Part shown: positions 1 through 9,537 of the stretch, in pieces
Numbering within the stretch: position 1 is the stretch's first letter
How the letters are laid out: each line of letters opens with the position of its first letter
Origin: Caballeronia sordidicola
GTDB taxonomy: Bacteria; Pseudomonadota; Gammaproteobacteria; Burkholderiales; Burkholderiaceae
Assembly: GCF_002220365.1 (NCBI RefSeq)
Contig: NZ_MTHB01000246.1
Location: forward strand, 1-64,000
DNA: 64,000 bases
Direction of reading: 5' to 3'
Notes under the pieces: model-generated
Told to the model about the DNA's origin: nothing
Database searches by the model: none
The model's input: only the letters and a program-made list of their open reading frames with translations
Program-made: the position numbers and the translations under genes

Positions 1-144
1 GTCGCCATGCTCGGCGGCTTCCTCGCGCGCAAAGGCGACGGCGAGCCTGGCGTCAAAACCATCTGGCAAGGCATGCAGCGAGTGGTGGACTTCGCTGCTG
101 GCATCAGATACGTACGCGAGCTTGAGCATCAGACTTGTGTGTAA
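1..144 (+). pseudogene. IS4-family (Tn5-like) transposase, C-terminal end
   Basis: An open frame enters from the window edge and stops with TAA at 142-144, giving 47 residues. The segment LGGFLARKGDGEPGVKTIW is the typical C-terminal signature of IS4/Tn5-type DDE transposases. Only the tail is visible, so I cannot say whether the gene is intact upstream of the window. It could be a complete element cut by the window boundary or a remnant. No terminal inverted repeat was recognised downstream of it. Confidence 0.6.
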
Positions 145-749
145 TGGAATGCGTATAACCTGCGGTCAGGTAACACGCGCTGGCGAAATGGTTTGTTGCG
201 GTACGCGCGGATCTCGAGGCTTGGCCCTTTGGGCCGCATTTAGTTGGATTGAAGATCTATTCCTATTCCTGAGCCGGCTTATCGTAATCACGGGGCGTCT
301 GTCGTACCGGGAAAATGTGCACCCCCGAGATCTAAGTCGTGATGTCTTTTCCGTCCATGCGAAAAAGCACGGACGTTATCGACTTAAGTTCCGACTGATG
401 TACCAGGGTTGCGCTTTCGCCTTCGCGAAGAGCCGATCAGCAGTGAAGCGACCATATTTCATGTCCGTTTCCGGAAACGCACCGATCTACGGTGCAGTCA
501 CTATGTTCCCGGCGGCCGGGCAGAGGCACTTCGACGGCAACATCCGTATATCTCTCCTCCGTAAAGACGGGTTTTGTACGAAACCGCATACCTTCACTCC
601 GACGCCGTCTTTCGATGTCGTAACCGTATATCTTTGCTACTTTTTCATCATTCCGGTGCATTCGCGAACGACAGAGCTCTAATCACTACCTGTACGGTTT
701 TGAAAATTGGGGACCTGGAAAGCCCGTCTCATCATTCTCGAGACACCCC
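145..749. other. intergenic stretch between two transposase remnants
   Basis: About 600 bases with no convincing gene. A long plus-strand frame at 122-682 has no family features and overlaps the transposase tail, so I do not call it. An imperfect hairpin lies at 352-375, with arms CGTCC and GGACG and an inner TGC/GCA pair around a GAAAAA loop. The sequence is lower in GC than the bcs region. Confidence 0.4.
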
Positions 750-1798
750 ATGCCTTCGCTCCGGCGCACTGCAGTTGCCGAGGCGCGACTGAAGCCCGGT
801 CGTGCCGCGGAACGGCTTGGCTTGAGCGTGCGCCAGGTCGAGCGGCTCGTGATGCGCTACCGCGACGAAGGCGCCGCTGGCCTCGTTTCGCGGCGGCGTG
901 GTACGCGCAGCAATCATCAGTTGCCGCAGGCGGTACTTGATCGGGCGCTCGGACTGATCCACGAGCGCTACGCGGACTTCGGTCCAACGCTCGCGTGCGA
1001 GAAGCTGCATGAATGCCGTGGGCTGGTGCTGTCAAAGGAAACCGTGCGTCACCTGATGACGGACGCGGGTGTGTGGGTGCCGCGCAAACAGCGACCGCCG
1101 AAGGTCTATCAGCCGCGTGCACGACGGGCCTGTGTTGGCGAACTGGTGCAGATCGACGGCAGCGACCATCGCTGGTTTGACGACCGGGCGCCGGCCTGTA
1201 CGTTGCTGGGGTATGTGGATGATGCTACGCGCCGGCTGATGACCCTGCACTTCACCGGGAGCGAATCGACCTTCAGCTACTTTGAGGCGACGCGCGCGTA
1301 CCTGGAGCACTTCGGCAAGCCAGTCGCTCTTTACAGCGACCGCGCGAGTGTGTTCCGCGGCACGCGTGCGGCAACCACTGGGAACGGCGTCACGCAGTTT
1401 GGCCGCGCGATGTACGAGCTCAACGTTGACACGTGGTGCGCGAACAGCAGTCCGGCGAAGGGCCGCGTCGAGCGCGCCAACCTGACCTTGCAGGACCGGT
1501 TCGTGAAGGAGCTGCGACTGCGCAAGATCGACACGAAAGAGGCCGCCAACGCTTACGCGCCCCACTTCATCGCTGACTTCTATGGCCGCTTTGGTAAGGA
1601 GCCGAGGAGCATATAACGCGCATCGGCCGCTCAGGGACGATGAGGATCTGGATTTGATTCCGACGTGCCGGGTCTCGCGCTGCGTGCCGAACACCTTGAC
1701 GGTGCAATACGACCGGGTGATTTATCCGCTGGACGACACGGCGGTGAACCGCTCCCTCGCCCATCATTATCTGGACGTGGTCGAATATCCCGATGGGC
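750..1798 (+). pseudogene. ISNCY-type DDE transposase, frameshifted and 3'-truncated
   Basis: The first frame (750-1616) gives 288 residues. It opens with a helix-turn-helix region (AAERLGLSVRQVERL) and continues into a DDE integrase core with IDGSDHRWFD, LYSDRASVFR and VERANLTLQDR as likely Asp, Asp and Glu positions. After KEPRS near 1610 homology continues in another frame (YNAHRPLRDDEDLDLI, then LDVVEYPDGR), so one base is missing there. Homology stops near 1798, where the sequence changes to a GGDEF-gene fragment on the opposite strand. Family members are usually over 400 residues, so the C-terminus and right end are lost. I judge it inactive. Confidence 0.75.
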
Positions 1799-1880
1799 GT
1801 CGTCGCCGGCCTGATGGCCGTAGGTGTTGTTGTAGGCCTTGAATCGATCGATATCGACAAACAACGGTAACAGGACACTA
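1799..1880 (-). pseudogene. fragment of a GGDEF (diguanylate cyclase) gene
   Basis: Read on the minus strand this short piece encodes LSVLLPLFVDIDRFKAYNN followed by TYGHQAGDDA. This is the early GGDEF-domain motif with the metal-binding Asp (DIDRFK) and the nucleotide-binding Asn (YNNTYGH). A stop lies just upstream, and the frame runs into the transposase remnant downstream. Nothing else of the gene was found, so this is a scar about 27 codons long. It lies beyond the 3' end of the cellulose operon, but whether it was functionally linked to it cannot be told. Confidence 0.6.
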
Positions 1881-2018
1881 AGCTATCCTATAAAAATCAA
1901 CTTCCTCGATTATTTCCGCTAATTCACCAGAGCCATGCGCAGCGTCCCCGAGCGCAGCTGCAATGATCTGCGAGCCGCAATTTAGCGAGTCGGGATACGA
2001 AACTCAAGGTTACATTCG

Positions 2019-4199
2019 TCACAACGCCGTCTGCGACCTCACCGGACCTGGATCGCTAGTGCTGGGACGCCCCGTCTCCAAATGACCCGCGTAACGCCAT
2101 AAAGCATCGAAAGGATCCGTTGCCGTCACGTTGAAGTCGTACCATCCTGAGTGCGCAGACACGCGCCGGCGTTCCTCGAAAGTTGCGGCCGCCTTTAACC
2201 GGCGCACGACCGCATTCTCCCTATCGTAGGCATCCTTGATGCGCAGGCTGCATGCACATGCCCCGGCGTTGGTCAACAGCAGCGAGACAGTTTCCGTTGC
2301 CGCATCGGCACTGAAGATAACCCGTGGTCGCACCCTCTTGCCGTCAGCAATGCCGCGAAATTCGCCCATCCAGCCGTTCGGTCCATAGACAGCCAGTTCG
2401 TAGCGCCCTTGCTTGTCGAGTGTCTCCCACAAATCGAACAGCGCGTCTCCGGCGACGACCGTATAGCGCCGTGGCGAACGCTCAGGGCTCAGGCGGTCAT
2501 AGACGTAGAACGCCGCGCCCGCACGGCCATTGTTCATGAAGTCCATCCTGAGCTTGGCGCCCTCCGGGCGAACATTCACGGCGAACCCATACGGAACCGC
2601 GCGAGCCGGCCGTGTGCCGGGCTCGCCTTCAGGCAGCCTTTGATATGCGGGCACGATAAGCGGCGCGCCCAGCGAAGCAACGCGCGGCGAGGTGCCAAAG
2701 CGCAAGCCTGCGGGGTTCGGGTCGCGATCTGGAGGCACGGAGAAATCGAACGCCGATGTCAGGTCGCCGCACACGGCCCTGCGCCACTTGCTGATATTGG
2801 GCTCCGCCACACCGAAGCGTGCTTCGAGAAACTGCAGCACAGAGGTGTGATCGAACACCTGCGAACACACCCAGCCGCCCTTGGTCCACGGCGACACGAC
2901 GATCATTGGCACGCGCGGTCCGAGGCCCATGGGCTGCCGGCCGCCCCGATCAGCGCCGGGAATGAGCGGAGTCCTGTGACGGGGGTAGTGATCGAGGTCG
3001 ACGATCTCGTCGTCCAGACTGTCGGCGAGCGACGCCGATACCATGCCCGCACCTTCGCGGCCGCTCGCGAGCGAAGGCACCGGCGGCACGACATGATCGA
3101 AGAAACCGTCGTTTTCATCGTAGTTCACGAACAGCGCAGTCTTGCCCCAGACCTCGGGATTCGACGTCAGCGCGCCCAGGATGAGATCGATATAGTACGC
3201 GCCGTCCGTCGGAGATGCGCTGGGATGCTCGCAATACTTCTGAGGTGCAACGATCCACGACACCTGAGGCAAGCAGCCAGCCGCCACGTCGCGGCCGAAC
3301 TGCGCGAGCGTATGCTGCGCCACCCCGCGGTTCAAGAGCGCCGCTGGTGCGCCAGACCCGCGCTGGAATCGGCTGAAGAATTCAAGCGAATTGTTGCTGT
3401 AATTATCGGTTTGATCGCCCGGCAGCCCCGTGCCGCCCTGATAGACCCGCCAGTCGATCCCGGCTGTTTCGAGCCGCTCCGGGTAGGTCGTCCAGGTGTA
3501 GGCATCCGTTGCGTCGCGCTCGCTCAGGCCAGGCCCGTTCGGCGTCGTGCCACGAGTATTGCACGCATCGAGGGTGCCGCTGAACAGCATGATGCGGTTG
3601 GGCGCCGTGTCTGCGTGCACCGAGCAGAAATACGCGTCGCACACGGTGAACGCATCCGCCAGCGCGTAGTGATAACGCAGGTCTGCGCGCTTCAGATAGC
3701 CCATCGTCAGCGTGTCCTGTTTCTGATTGACCCACTCATCGTAGTGGCCGTCGTTCCACGCAAGGTGACCCGTGCTCCAGCTATGGTCCGTGCCAGGCAT
3801 GAACTCGGTCGTCGCCTGTAAATCGAGGTGAAACGGCATCACGAAGCGGACATCGTCGGCCAAGCCACGGCCGTTGTACGCATCGGTACGCACCGACGCG
3901 GCCGGCTGATGCCATACCGGCTCCCCGCTTCGTAACCGCAGCGGACGTGGATCGTTGAACCCGCGGACACCTCGCAGGCTGCCGAAATAATGGTCGAATG
4001 AACGATTCTCCTGCATGAAGATCACGACGTGGCCTACGTCCATGATCGAGCCGGTTCGCGCGGCGGCGGGCAGCGCGAGCGCATCGCGGATCGCCCATGG
4101 GATCGCCCCCGTAAGCCAGCCGGACCCGGCAGCCGCGCTCGCGCATGCCGACATCATTCGCAGGAAGTCCCTTCGGGTTCTTGTGCGCATGGCCGTCAT
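2019..4199 (-). CDS. plcN: phosphocholine-type (non-hemolytic) phospholipase C, Tat-exported
   Basis: 726 residues. The N-terminus has a twin-arginine signal (RRDFLRMM, Arg9-Arg10) followed by a hydrophobic stretch, so export is by Tat. The phosphoesterase domain follows, with ENRSFDHYFGSL near residue 60 and DENDGFFDHV further on, both hallmarks of this family. The C-terminal third matches the two small repeated domains (DUF756-like) of PlcH/PlcN enzymes. These enzymes hydrolyse phosphatidylcholine, and in some cases phosphatidylethanolamine, to diacylglycerol and the phosphorylated headgroup. The ATG overlaps the stop of the upstream bcsR gene (ATGA), so it is the last gene of the cellulose operon and probably translationally coupled to it. 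Substrate preference cannot be read from sequence. Confidence 0.9.
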   Translation of the reverse strand: MTAMRTRTRRDFLRMMSACASAAAGSGWLTGAIPWAIRDALALPAAARTGSIMDVGHVVIFMQENRSFDHYFGSLRGVRGFNDPRPLRLRSGEPVWHQPAASVRTDAYNGRGLADDVRFVMPFHLDLQATTEFMPGTDHSWSTGHLAWNDGHYDEWVNQKQDTLTMGYLKRADLRYHYALADAFTVCDAYFCSVHADTAPNRIMLFSGTLDACNTRGTTPNGPGLSERDATDAYTWTTYPERLETAGIDWRVYQGGTGLPGDQTDNYSNNSLEFFSRFQRGSGAPAALLNRGVAQHTLAQFGRDVAAGCLPQVSWIVAPQKYCEHPSASPTDGAYYIDLILGALTSNPEVWGKTALFVNYDENDGFFDHVVPPVPSLASGREGAGMVSASLADSLDDEIVDLDHYPRHRTPLIPGADRGGRQPMGLGPRVPMIVVSPWTKGGWVCSQVFDHTSVLQFLEARFGVAEPNISKWRRAVCGDLTSAFDFSVPPDRDPNPAGLRFGTSPRVASLGAPLIVPAYQRLPEGEPGTRPARAVPYGFAVNVRPEGAKLRMDFMNNGRAGAAFYVYDRLSPERSPRRYTVVAGDALFDLWETLDKQGRYELAVYGPNGWMGEFRGIADGKRVRPRVIFSADAATETVSLLLTNAGACACSLRIKDAYDRENAVVRRLKAAATFEERRRVSAHSGWYDFNVTATDPFDALWRYAGHLETGRPSTSDPGPVRSQTAL

Positions 4200-4438
4200 C
4201 CGCCGTGAGGGACGTTGTTGACATTGTTGACGTTAGTCGCACTGGCCGCGCAGGCCCGTTTGCCGACACCGCATGCATCCGGCAGTCCGAGCAGGCGCGC
4301 GAGCGCTGGGCAACGCACCAGCGCCGCCTCGTAGGCACGCTGGCGCTGTTCGTCGTAGTACGCGTCGGGGTCCAGTCCAGGGAGCCGCTGTGCGAGTCCG
4401 TGGAGATCGTTGACGGGCCAGTTGTCGTGCTCGCTCAT
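4196..4438 (-). CDS. bcsR: cellulose biosynthesis protein BcsR-like
   Basis: 80 residues. The central part lines up with enterobacterial BcsR: NDLHGLAQRLPGLDPDAYYD followed by EQRQRAYEAALVRCPALARL, against the NDI..LKQ..LPDIDY...QREQLAAALKRWPLLAEF pattern I recall for BcsR. BcsR partners BcsQ and BcsE in the cytoplasmic part of the cellulose secretion complex. Its ATG overlaps the bcsG stop (ATGA) and its TGA overlaps the plcN start. In enterobacteria bcsR comes first, ahead of bcsQ; here it is near the end of the operon. The C-terminal tail of about 25 residues is Ala/Asn-rich and not conserved. Confidence 0.7.
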   Translation of the reverse strand: MSEHDNWPVNDLHGLAQRLPGLDPDAYYDEQRQRAYEAALVRCPALARLLGLPDACGVGKRACAASATNVNNVNNVPHGG

Positions 4439-6006
4439 TGCTCGTCCACCCATAGTCCGTCGGGGGTCTTCACGGCAAATCCGGTTGCGGTCAGCATGGT
4501 CACGGTGTCGCCGTTTTCGCCGACCATCGACGTGCGAGGAAGATTCGCTGCGTAGTTGGCCAGCCTCACGCCAGGCTGAAACGGGCTGTTTGCGACCATG
4601 TTGGCCAGCAATTGCGCCACAGCCAGAAAACTCGACGGCGTATCGATCACGGTGGTCGAATGGGACTGCTGTGGGAAATTGACCAGGCGCACCCCAACGG
4701 GTCCATGCACGATATGCGGCGTTGGCAGCTCACGTATTCCGTCAAGCTGACTGGCCTCGGCGCGCAGCGCTGCTCCATGCTCCGGCACGAATACGATCAC
4801 CGCGCGCCGGCCGGAACTCGCGATGAGGTCCGCAAAACGGTCGAAGTCACTCATCAGTTTGTTCACGCGCTGCCCATACGAATCCCTGCTTTTCAAGCTG
4901 CTGCCGACAATCCGGTTGCCGTCGTGCAAGCTAATCGTGTTGTAGTACAGCGCCACCGGCCCTGGCACCTGCTCTCGGCGCGTGTACCAGTTCGCGAGAA
5001 CGCCATAGTCTTCGCGGATCGGAGAGTCGTCGAATGCGTGCATCGCGATCGGCGCATCCGTATTCGGGATCAGCGGCACGCCGGGCACGCCGGTGTTGTG
5101 GTTTACCAGATTCAGGAAGTCGTCGAAATGGCCGTCATGGTTAAGGAGCGTCTGCGGCACGAAACCTGCCTTCGCGAGCGCGGCCAGCAGATAGCAGCCG
5201 GAGGGAGCCGGAGCGTAGAGGTCCTTGTGCGCCGGCTGTCCGCACGTCGCGCGCAGCACGCGGATCGCGGCCGGTCCGCTATAGCTCGCCGCCGTGCTGA
5301 ACTGGGTGAACAGAAAGTCGAAATGGCTGAGCATCGGATGATTGCGGGCCTTCACGGCGTCGAGGTCATCCCATGAAAGCGAACAGATGTGCAGCACGAT
5401 GATGTCGAACTGCGCGGACGGATCGTCAGTCAGGTGCGTGAAGCTCACCTTGCGATTCGCCTCCTTCGTTCTGAACGCGGCCAGCGCGGCGTCATGGCCC
5501 GGGGTGCCCGCTGGGCCACCCGCAGACGCTAGCGCCACCTGCGCGCCACTGGACGCCGCGGGTGTTGCGGGTATTGCGTGCAGCAGGACGGTATGCCCTG
5601 CCTGCCAGAGCGGCGCGACGATGAGCGCAACGATCACGAGCGTCGACACGCGCGCCCACCGGTTGACTACGAGGTAAAGCAGTACGACTATGCCAGCCGC
5701 TCCGAGCATGAAAGGCGGCACAAAGCGCGGCGCCAGCTCGAGCCAGTACTGAATGCTGAAATGTGCCATGGCGCCCAGCTCTTCTACCAAGCGGGCAAAC
5801 GGCGGCACGACTGCCTCGCGATACATGAGCGGCAGTCCGACGGCCAGCCCAATCAACGTGCGCAACAGCCGCCATTGGCGGCCGCGTACGAACGCTGTCA
5901 CGGCCAGCGCCAGCGCGAAGGCGATGTTGGTGACCCATAGCGGCTCCAGGCGGCCGCTAAGCCACAGGTAAAGCTTCAGCATGAAGTACAGGTTCCACAG
6001 CATCAT
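4435..6006 (-). CDS. bcsG: cellulose phosphoethanolamine transferase BcsG
   Basis: 523 residues. Four or five membrane helices fill residues 1-145, followed by a periplasmic alkaline-phosphatase-fold domain. Visible catalytic features are LHICSLSWDDL with Cys208 (a zinc ligand in this family), the TAASYSGPA segment at 238-246 that carries the nucleophilic Ser, and VPEHGAALR with the metal-binding His. BcsG moves phosphoethanolamine from phosphatidylethanolamine onto cellulose and releases diacylglycerol. The gene follows bcsA by 39 bases with a good AGGAG site before its ATG, and overlaps bcsR at its stop. Its presence makes this a BcsE/F/G (class II) cellulose locus producing modified cellulose. 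Confidence 0.92.
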   Translation of the reverse strand: MMLWNLYFMLKLYLWLSGRLEPLWVTNIAFALALAVTAFVRGRQWRLLRTLIGLAVGLPLMYREAVVPPFARLVEELGAMAHFSIQYWLELAPRFVPPFMLGAAGIVVLLYLVVNRWARVSTLVIVALIVAPLWQAGHTVLLHAIPATPAASSGAQVALASAGGPAGTPGHDAALAAFRTKEANRKVSFTHLTDDPSAQFDIIVLHICSLSWDDLDAVKARNHPMLSHFDFLFTQFSTAASYSGPAAIRVLRATCGQPAHKDLYAPAPSGCYLLAALAKAGFVPQTLLNHDGHFDDFLNLVNHNTGVPGVPLIPNTDAPIAMHAFDDSPIREDYGVLANWYTRREQVPGPVALYYNTISLHDGNRIVGSSLKSRDSYGQRVNKLMSDFDRFADLIASSGRRAVIVFVPEHGAALRAEASQLDGIRELPTPHIVHGPVGVRLVNFPQQSHSTTVIDTPSSFLAVAQLLANMVANSPFQPGVRLANYAANLPRTSMVGENGDTVTMLTATGFAVKTPDGLWVDEQ

Positions 6007-6045
6007 TGCGGTGCTCCTTGAATCCCTGAATCCTTGGACTACCCG

Positions 6046-8589
6046 TCAATATCGCGTGCGATCCGCCGCGAGCCTGCCGCGTACCGCGCGCAGCGCACTG
6101 CCGCATAACCGCGCATATCCCTGAACGCCCACCTGCAGGACTTCTCTCAGCCCGCGCAGCGGCATGTCCGCCACTTCGGTGTCGTGCCAGGTGACCCATG
6201 CGTCGGCTCGCCCGAAGGTGCATTGCACGAGCCGCCGCTCGGCGTCCAGATCGAGTCTCTCGAACTGCACGCCGAGCCGGTCTCCGGCCACGCGCACGGC
6301 GCGGACCGGGAAGCTGAACTCCCGCTCTCCGCGGCTCACGCATACGTGCATCGGCTGATTGACGTCGATCGCAAGGCCGGCGGGCAGCGCGAGCCCGAAC
6401 CCGCCCATCGAGAAGTCAGTTGTCCTGCAGGCGATCGTGCGGCCGTCGCCGAGCAAAAGCATCGCGGGAACACGCATGTCGATACGGTGCGTGACGCGCA
6501 GCTGTTTCGCCTCTCGCGCCACGCAAACCGCGGCGCCCAGCATCACCAGGTTGTAAGTCGTCCAGAACATGTTAATCAGCACGGTCGGCGCTTCGTTCGG
6601 ATCCGCGAGCAGGAGCCTGTACACGCCGGCCGCGAATGCGAGCGCGTTCAGCGCCACCAGCACGATGTAGGGACGCGACACCGCCCAGTCGAGATAACCT
6701 TCGTCGATGCGGCCTCCCTTGTCGGTCACGTTGAATTTGCCATGCCTGGGGCTGAGCACCGCAATCGTCGTCGGCCATGCTACGTACCAGGCGAGCACCG
6801 ATTCGTACACTTCAGCCCAGAACGAGTGGCGAAAACCGCCCTGCATCTGCGAGTTAGCTATGTTCGCGACCGCGATATAGGGCAGCACATAGCAGGCGAT
6901 AGTCGACGCCGGCGCGTGGATGAAGTGCATCTGAAAGAACAGGTACGCCATCGGCATCGTCAGGAAGACGAGACGCGGAACGCCATAGAAGAAATGCAGC
7001 ATCGCGTTGGCGTAGCACAGGCGCTGGACGAGGCTCAGGCCGCGCCCGAAAAACGGGTTGTCGATGCGAAAGATCTGCGCCATGCCGCGCGCCCAGCGGG
7101 TCCGCTGCTTGATGTGCCCCGCGAGGCTTTCGGTCGCGAGACCGGCCGCCTGGACGGTCGATAGATACGCGGTGGTATAGCCCCGGCGATGCAGTTTCAG
7201 GGCGGTGTGCGCGTCCTCCGTGACGGTCTCGACCGCCACGCCGCCCACCTCCTCTAGCGCGCTTCGCTTGATGACGGCGCAAGAGCCGCAAAAGAACGAC
7301 GCATTCCAGAGGTCATTGCCAGCCTGTACAAGCCCATAGAAAAGGTAGCCTTCATTGGGCACGCGATGAAAGGTCGACAGGTTCCGCTCGAACGGATCAG
7401 GCGAGAAGAAGTGGTGAGGCGTCTGCACCATTGCACATTTCGGATCCTTGATGAACGTGCCCATCGTGGTCTGCAAAAACGAGCGCGCGGGAATATGGTC
7501 GCAATCGAAGATCGCGACGTACTCGCCACCGGTGCGCTCCAGCGCGCGATTGATATTGCCCGCCTTCGCGTGCCGGTTGTCATCGCGCGTGAGGTATTCA
7601 ACGCCGGCTTCACGGGCGAAGTTGCAAAATTCCGGGCGCTGGCCGTCATCGAGAAGGTAGATGCGCAGCTTGTCACCGGGCCAGTCGATGCCCTGCGCCG
7701 CGAACACGGTCGGGCGCACGACCGAGAGCGGTTCGTTGTAGGTCGGAATGAACACGTCGACCGTTGGCCAGGTGCGTGAATCCGGCGGCAGAGGCACGAT
7801 CTTGCGCTTGAGCGGCCAAGCGGTCTGCACCAGGCCGAGCAGTTGCACCAGCCAGGTGTATGCCTCGGCAGCAAATAGCGCATAGCCGACAGCCATGTCG
7901 CCGCCCGTGCGGAAATCGAGTGTGGCGGTGGCGCGCCACCATGCGTAACGCGTCATTGTCAGCAGGGCAAGGAAGGCGATCAACAGCACCGGCAGCCGTC
8001 CAGGCAGGCGCCGGATCAGCAGCGAAGCGCCGATGGTGACAGCGCCGAACTGGAGTTGGGACATTGTGGAAAGCGGCGCGGTGCCGGCCACCAGAAAGAG
8101 CATGGCGCCCCCGAGCAACGCGAGCGGTAGCGGCCAACGCAGCGTGCCCAGGGCAGTCGCGCCAGATTCGAGCCGCGTACTCCAGCGTGTCCATGGCAGA
8201 CGCGCGATCGCGGCGTCCATGCGCCTCTGGCCACAGCCCACGAGCAAGCCAAGCGATCGCAGTGCCCGCGCTGCGGCGGCGGCAAAGGCGCGCGCCGTCG
8301 CGAGCACACCGGTGCGGCTTCCTGGCGAGGCCTTTTTCACAAACGCGCGCCACAGCCAGACGCGCAACGGCGCACCTTCGGCCATGCCCCACTCTGCAGC
8401 CAGGCGCTCTGCGAGCTTGTCGAGCAGTTGCGCCGCGACGTCGCGACGTCCGGGCGGCGGTGCACGAAATACGAGGCGCAAGAGCCAGTCCGTGCGCCTG
8501 CGGGCCGGCGCCACTTCAAAGCCGCGCGCAAGCGTGTCGATGATCCAGGCGATCAGGCACTGCACGCTCGGGCGTTCGAGCGGCGCCAT
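6046..8589 (-). CDS. bcsA: cellulose synthase catalytic subunit BcsA
   Basis: 847 residues from the ATG chosen at 8589, which lies one base after the bcsQ stop (TGA-C-ATG). The longer upstream frame overlaps bcsQ and lacks homology. The GT2 domain has LLDDG (314-315), FDCDH (DCD 362-364), VTED (457-459) and QRTRW (495-499), which are the D, DxD, TED and QxxRW motifs for UDP-glucose polymerisation. Membrane helices flank the domain on both sides. The C-terminal PilZ domain has RVTHR (Arg698, Arg702) and DFSMGG, so cyclic-di-GMP activation appears intact. It works with BcsB in the inner membrane. All catalytic motifs are present. Confidence 0.96.
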   Translation of the reverse strand: MAPLERPSVQCLIAWIIDTLARGFEVAPARRRTDWLLRLVFRAPPPGRRDVAAQLLDKLAERLAAEWGMAEGAPLRVWLWRAFVKKASPGSRTGVLATARAFAAAAARALRSLGLLVGCGQRRMDAAIARLPWTRWSTRLESGATALGTLRWPLPLALLGGAMLFLVAGTAPLSTMSQLQFGAVTIGASLLIRRLPGRLPVLLIAFLALLTMTRYAWWRATATLDFRTGGDMAVGYALFAAEAYTWLVQLLGLVQTAWPLKRKIVPLPPDSRTWPTVDVFIPTYNEPLSVVRPTVFAAQGIDWPGDKLRIYLLDDGQRPEFCNFAREAGVEYLTRDDNRHAKAGNINRALERTGGEYVAIFDCDHIPARSFLQTTMGTFIKDPKCAMVQTPHHFFSPDPFERNLSTFHRVPNEGYLFYGLVQAGNDLWNASFFCGSCAVIKRSALEEVGGVAVETVTEDAHTALKLHRRGYTTAYLSTVQAAGLATESLAGHIKQRTRWARGMAQIFRIDNPFFGRGLSLVQRLCYANAMLHFFYGVPRLVFLTMPMAYLFFQMHFIHAPASTIACYVLPYIAVANIANSQMQGGFRHSFWAEVYESVLAWYVAWPTTIAVLSPRHGKFNVTDKGGRIDEGYLDWAVSRPYIVLVALNALAFAAGVYRLLLADPNEAPTVLINMFWTTYNLVMLGAAVCVAREAKQLRVTHRIDMRVPAMLLLGDGRTIACRTTDFSMGGFGLALPAGLAIDVNQPMHVCVSRGEREFSFPVRAVRVAGDRLGVQFERLDLDAERRLVQCTFGRADAWVTWHDTEVADMPLRGLREVLQVGVQGYARLCGSALRAVRGRLAADRTRY

Positions 8590-8590
8590 G

Positions 8591-9355
8591 TCAGTTCCCT
8601 CCCGCGCGCGCGACGAGCCACTCGTCGAGCCATTTTGCAAGACCGTGCAGATCGTGTGACATCTGGGACGACGGGGCATCGTCGAACACCCATGCGCCTC
8701 TGGCGAACGCATCGGGCACCGCCGCATCGAGATGAAGCCGCTGAGGCAACAGCGTCGCTTCTCCCACCTTGACACGCAAGAGGGCAAGCACATCGGCCTG
8801 CATGGGGTGAGCCGGGTTGACACGGTTCACAACAACGTGCAGCGCGGCGGCGCAACGCCTGAGCGGCGCCAGCACGGCCCCGAGCGATACCGCCGCAGCC
8901 GGGTCGGGCGTGCTCACGTACAGCACCAGATCCGCACAGCGCACCGCCTGCATGGTCAGCGCCGACGGATAGCGCGCAGTGTCCAGCATCACCACGCCGT
9001 CACCCTGTACGTCGATATCGGCAAGTACGCTGCGAAGCCAGCATGGCATCGTGGCCAGCCGGGCATCGCAGGCGCTAGCCTGTTCGCCGTCGAGCGCCCC
9101 ATGCGGCACGAACAGCACGCCCTCTGCGCTGCGAAACGTCTGCGCATGCCAGGCGCTGCGCCCATCGAGGAGCGCCTGGACGAGTCCGCGCCCAGGCAAC
9201 GCGTCGAGTCCCAGGTAGACGCTCAGGACATTCTGATTGTCCAGTTCGAGTGCGACCACTTCGTGCCGCCGCCGTGCAAGCAGGACAGCGAGCGAGCCGC
9301 ACACCGTGGTGCGCCCGGCGCCGCCTGTCGCCGACACGACGGCGATCACGTTCAT
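8591..9355 (-). CDS. bcsQ: cellulose synthase operon ParA-like ATPase BcsQ
   Basis: 254 residues from ATG 9355, chosen because MNVIAVVSATGGAGRTTV is the standard MinD/ParA-type N-terminus and because the ATG overlaps the bcsF stop (ATGA). The deviant Walker A is degenerate: TGGAGRTT instead of KGGxGKT, with both signature lysines replaced. Enterobacterial BcsQ also departs from consensus, so this is not proof of inactivity. BcsQ is thought to position the cellulose machinery at the pole and to pair with BcsR and BcsE. It sits between bcsF and bcsA. Confidence 0.85.
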   Translation of the reverse strand: MNVIAVVSATGGAGRTTVCGSLAVLLARRRHEVVALELDNQNVLSVYLGLDALPGRGLVQALLDGRSAWHAQTFRSAEGVLFVPHGALDGEQASACDARLATMPCWLRSVLADIDVQGDGVVMLDTARYPSALTMQAVRCADLVLYVSTPDPAAAVSLGAVLAPLRRCAAALHVVVNRVNPAHPMQADVLALLRVKVGEATLLPQRLHLDAAVPDAFARGAWVFDDAPSSQMSHDLHGLAKWLDEWLVARAGGN

Positions 9356-9537
9356 GAGGAGACCTCGTCGGACGCATGGCGCACGAGGCGGGCATCGAGC
9401 GCGACCGGATCGAACCTGAATGCGGGTGACCGGTTGCGTGCGCTGCCGCCGCGGCGCCGCCCGATGAGTCGCCATGCCAGGCATACGGGAAGCGCGGCGA
9501 TAAGACCGGCTCCGAAGCACAAGAGAAAAATTGTCAT
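9352..9537 (-). CDS. bcsF: BcsF-like small membrane protein
   Basis: 61 residues from ATG 9537, which overlaps the bcsE stop by one base (TGATG); its own TGA overlaps the bcsQ ATG. A single N-terminal membrane helix (TIFLLCFGAGLIAALPVCLA) is followed by a basic Arg-rich segment and a polar tail. That is the layout of BcsF, which recruits BcsE to the membrane in class II loci. Sequence identity in such short proteins is low, so the call rests on size, topology and position between bcsE and bcsQ. Confidence 0.7.
   Translation of the reverse strand: MTIFLLCFGAGLIAALPVCLAWRLIGRRRGGSARNRSPAFRFDPVALDARLVRHASDEVSS

Noticed and set aside
122..682. 186-codon plus-strand frame after the first transposase
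   Set aside because: It overlaps the transposase tail, has no family match that I recognise, and no good ribosome site.
2409..3821. 470-codon plus-strand frame inside plcN
   Set aside because: It is Arg/Ala-rich antisense shadow coding across a well-supported phospholipase gene.
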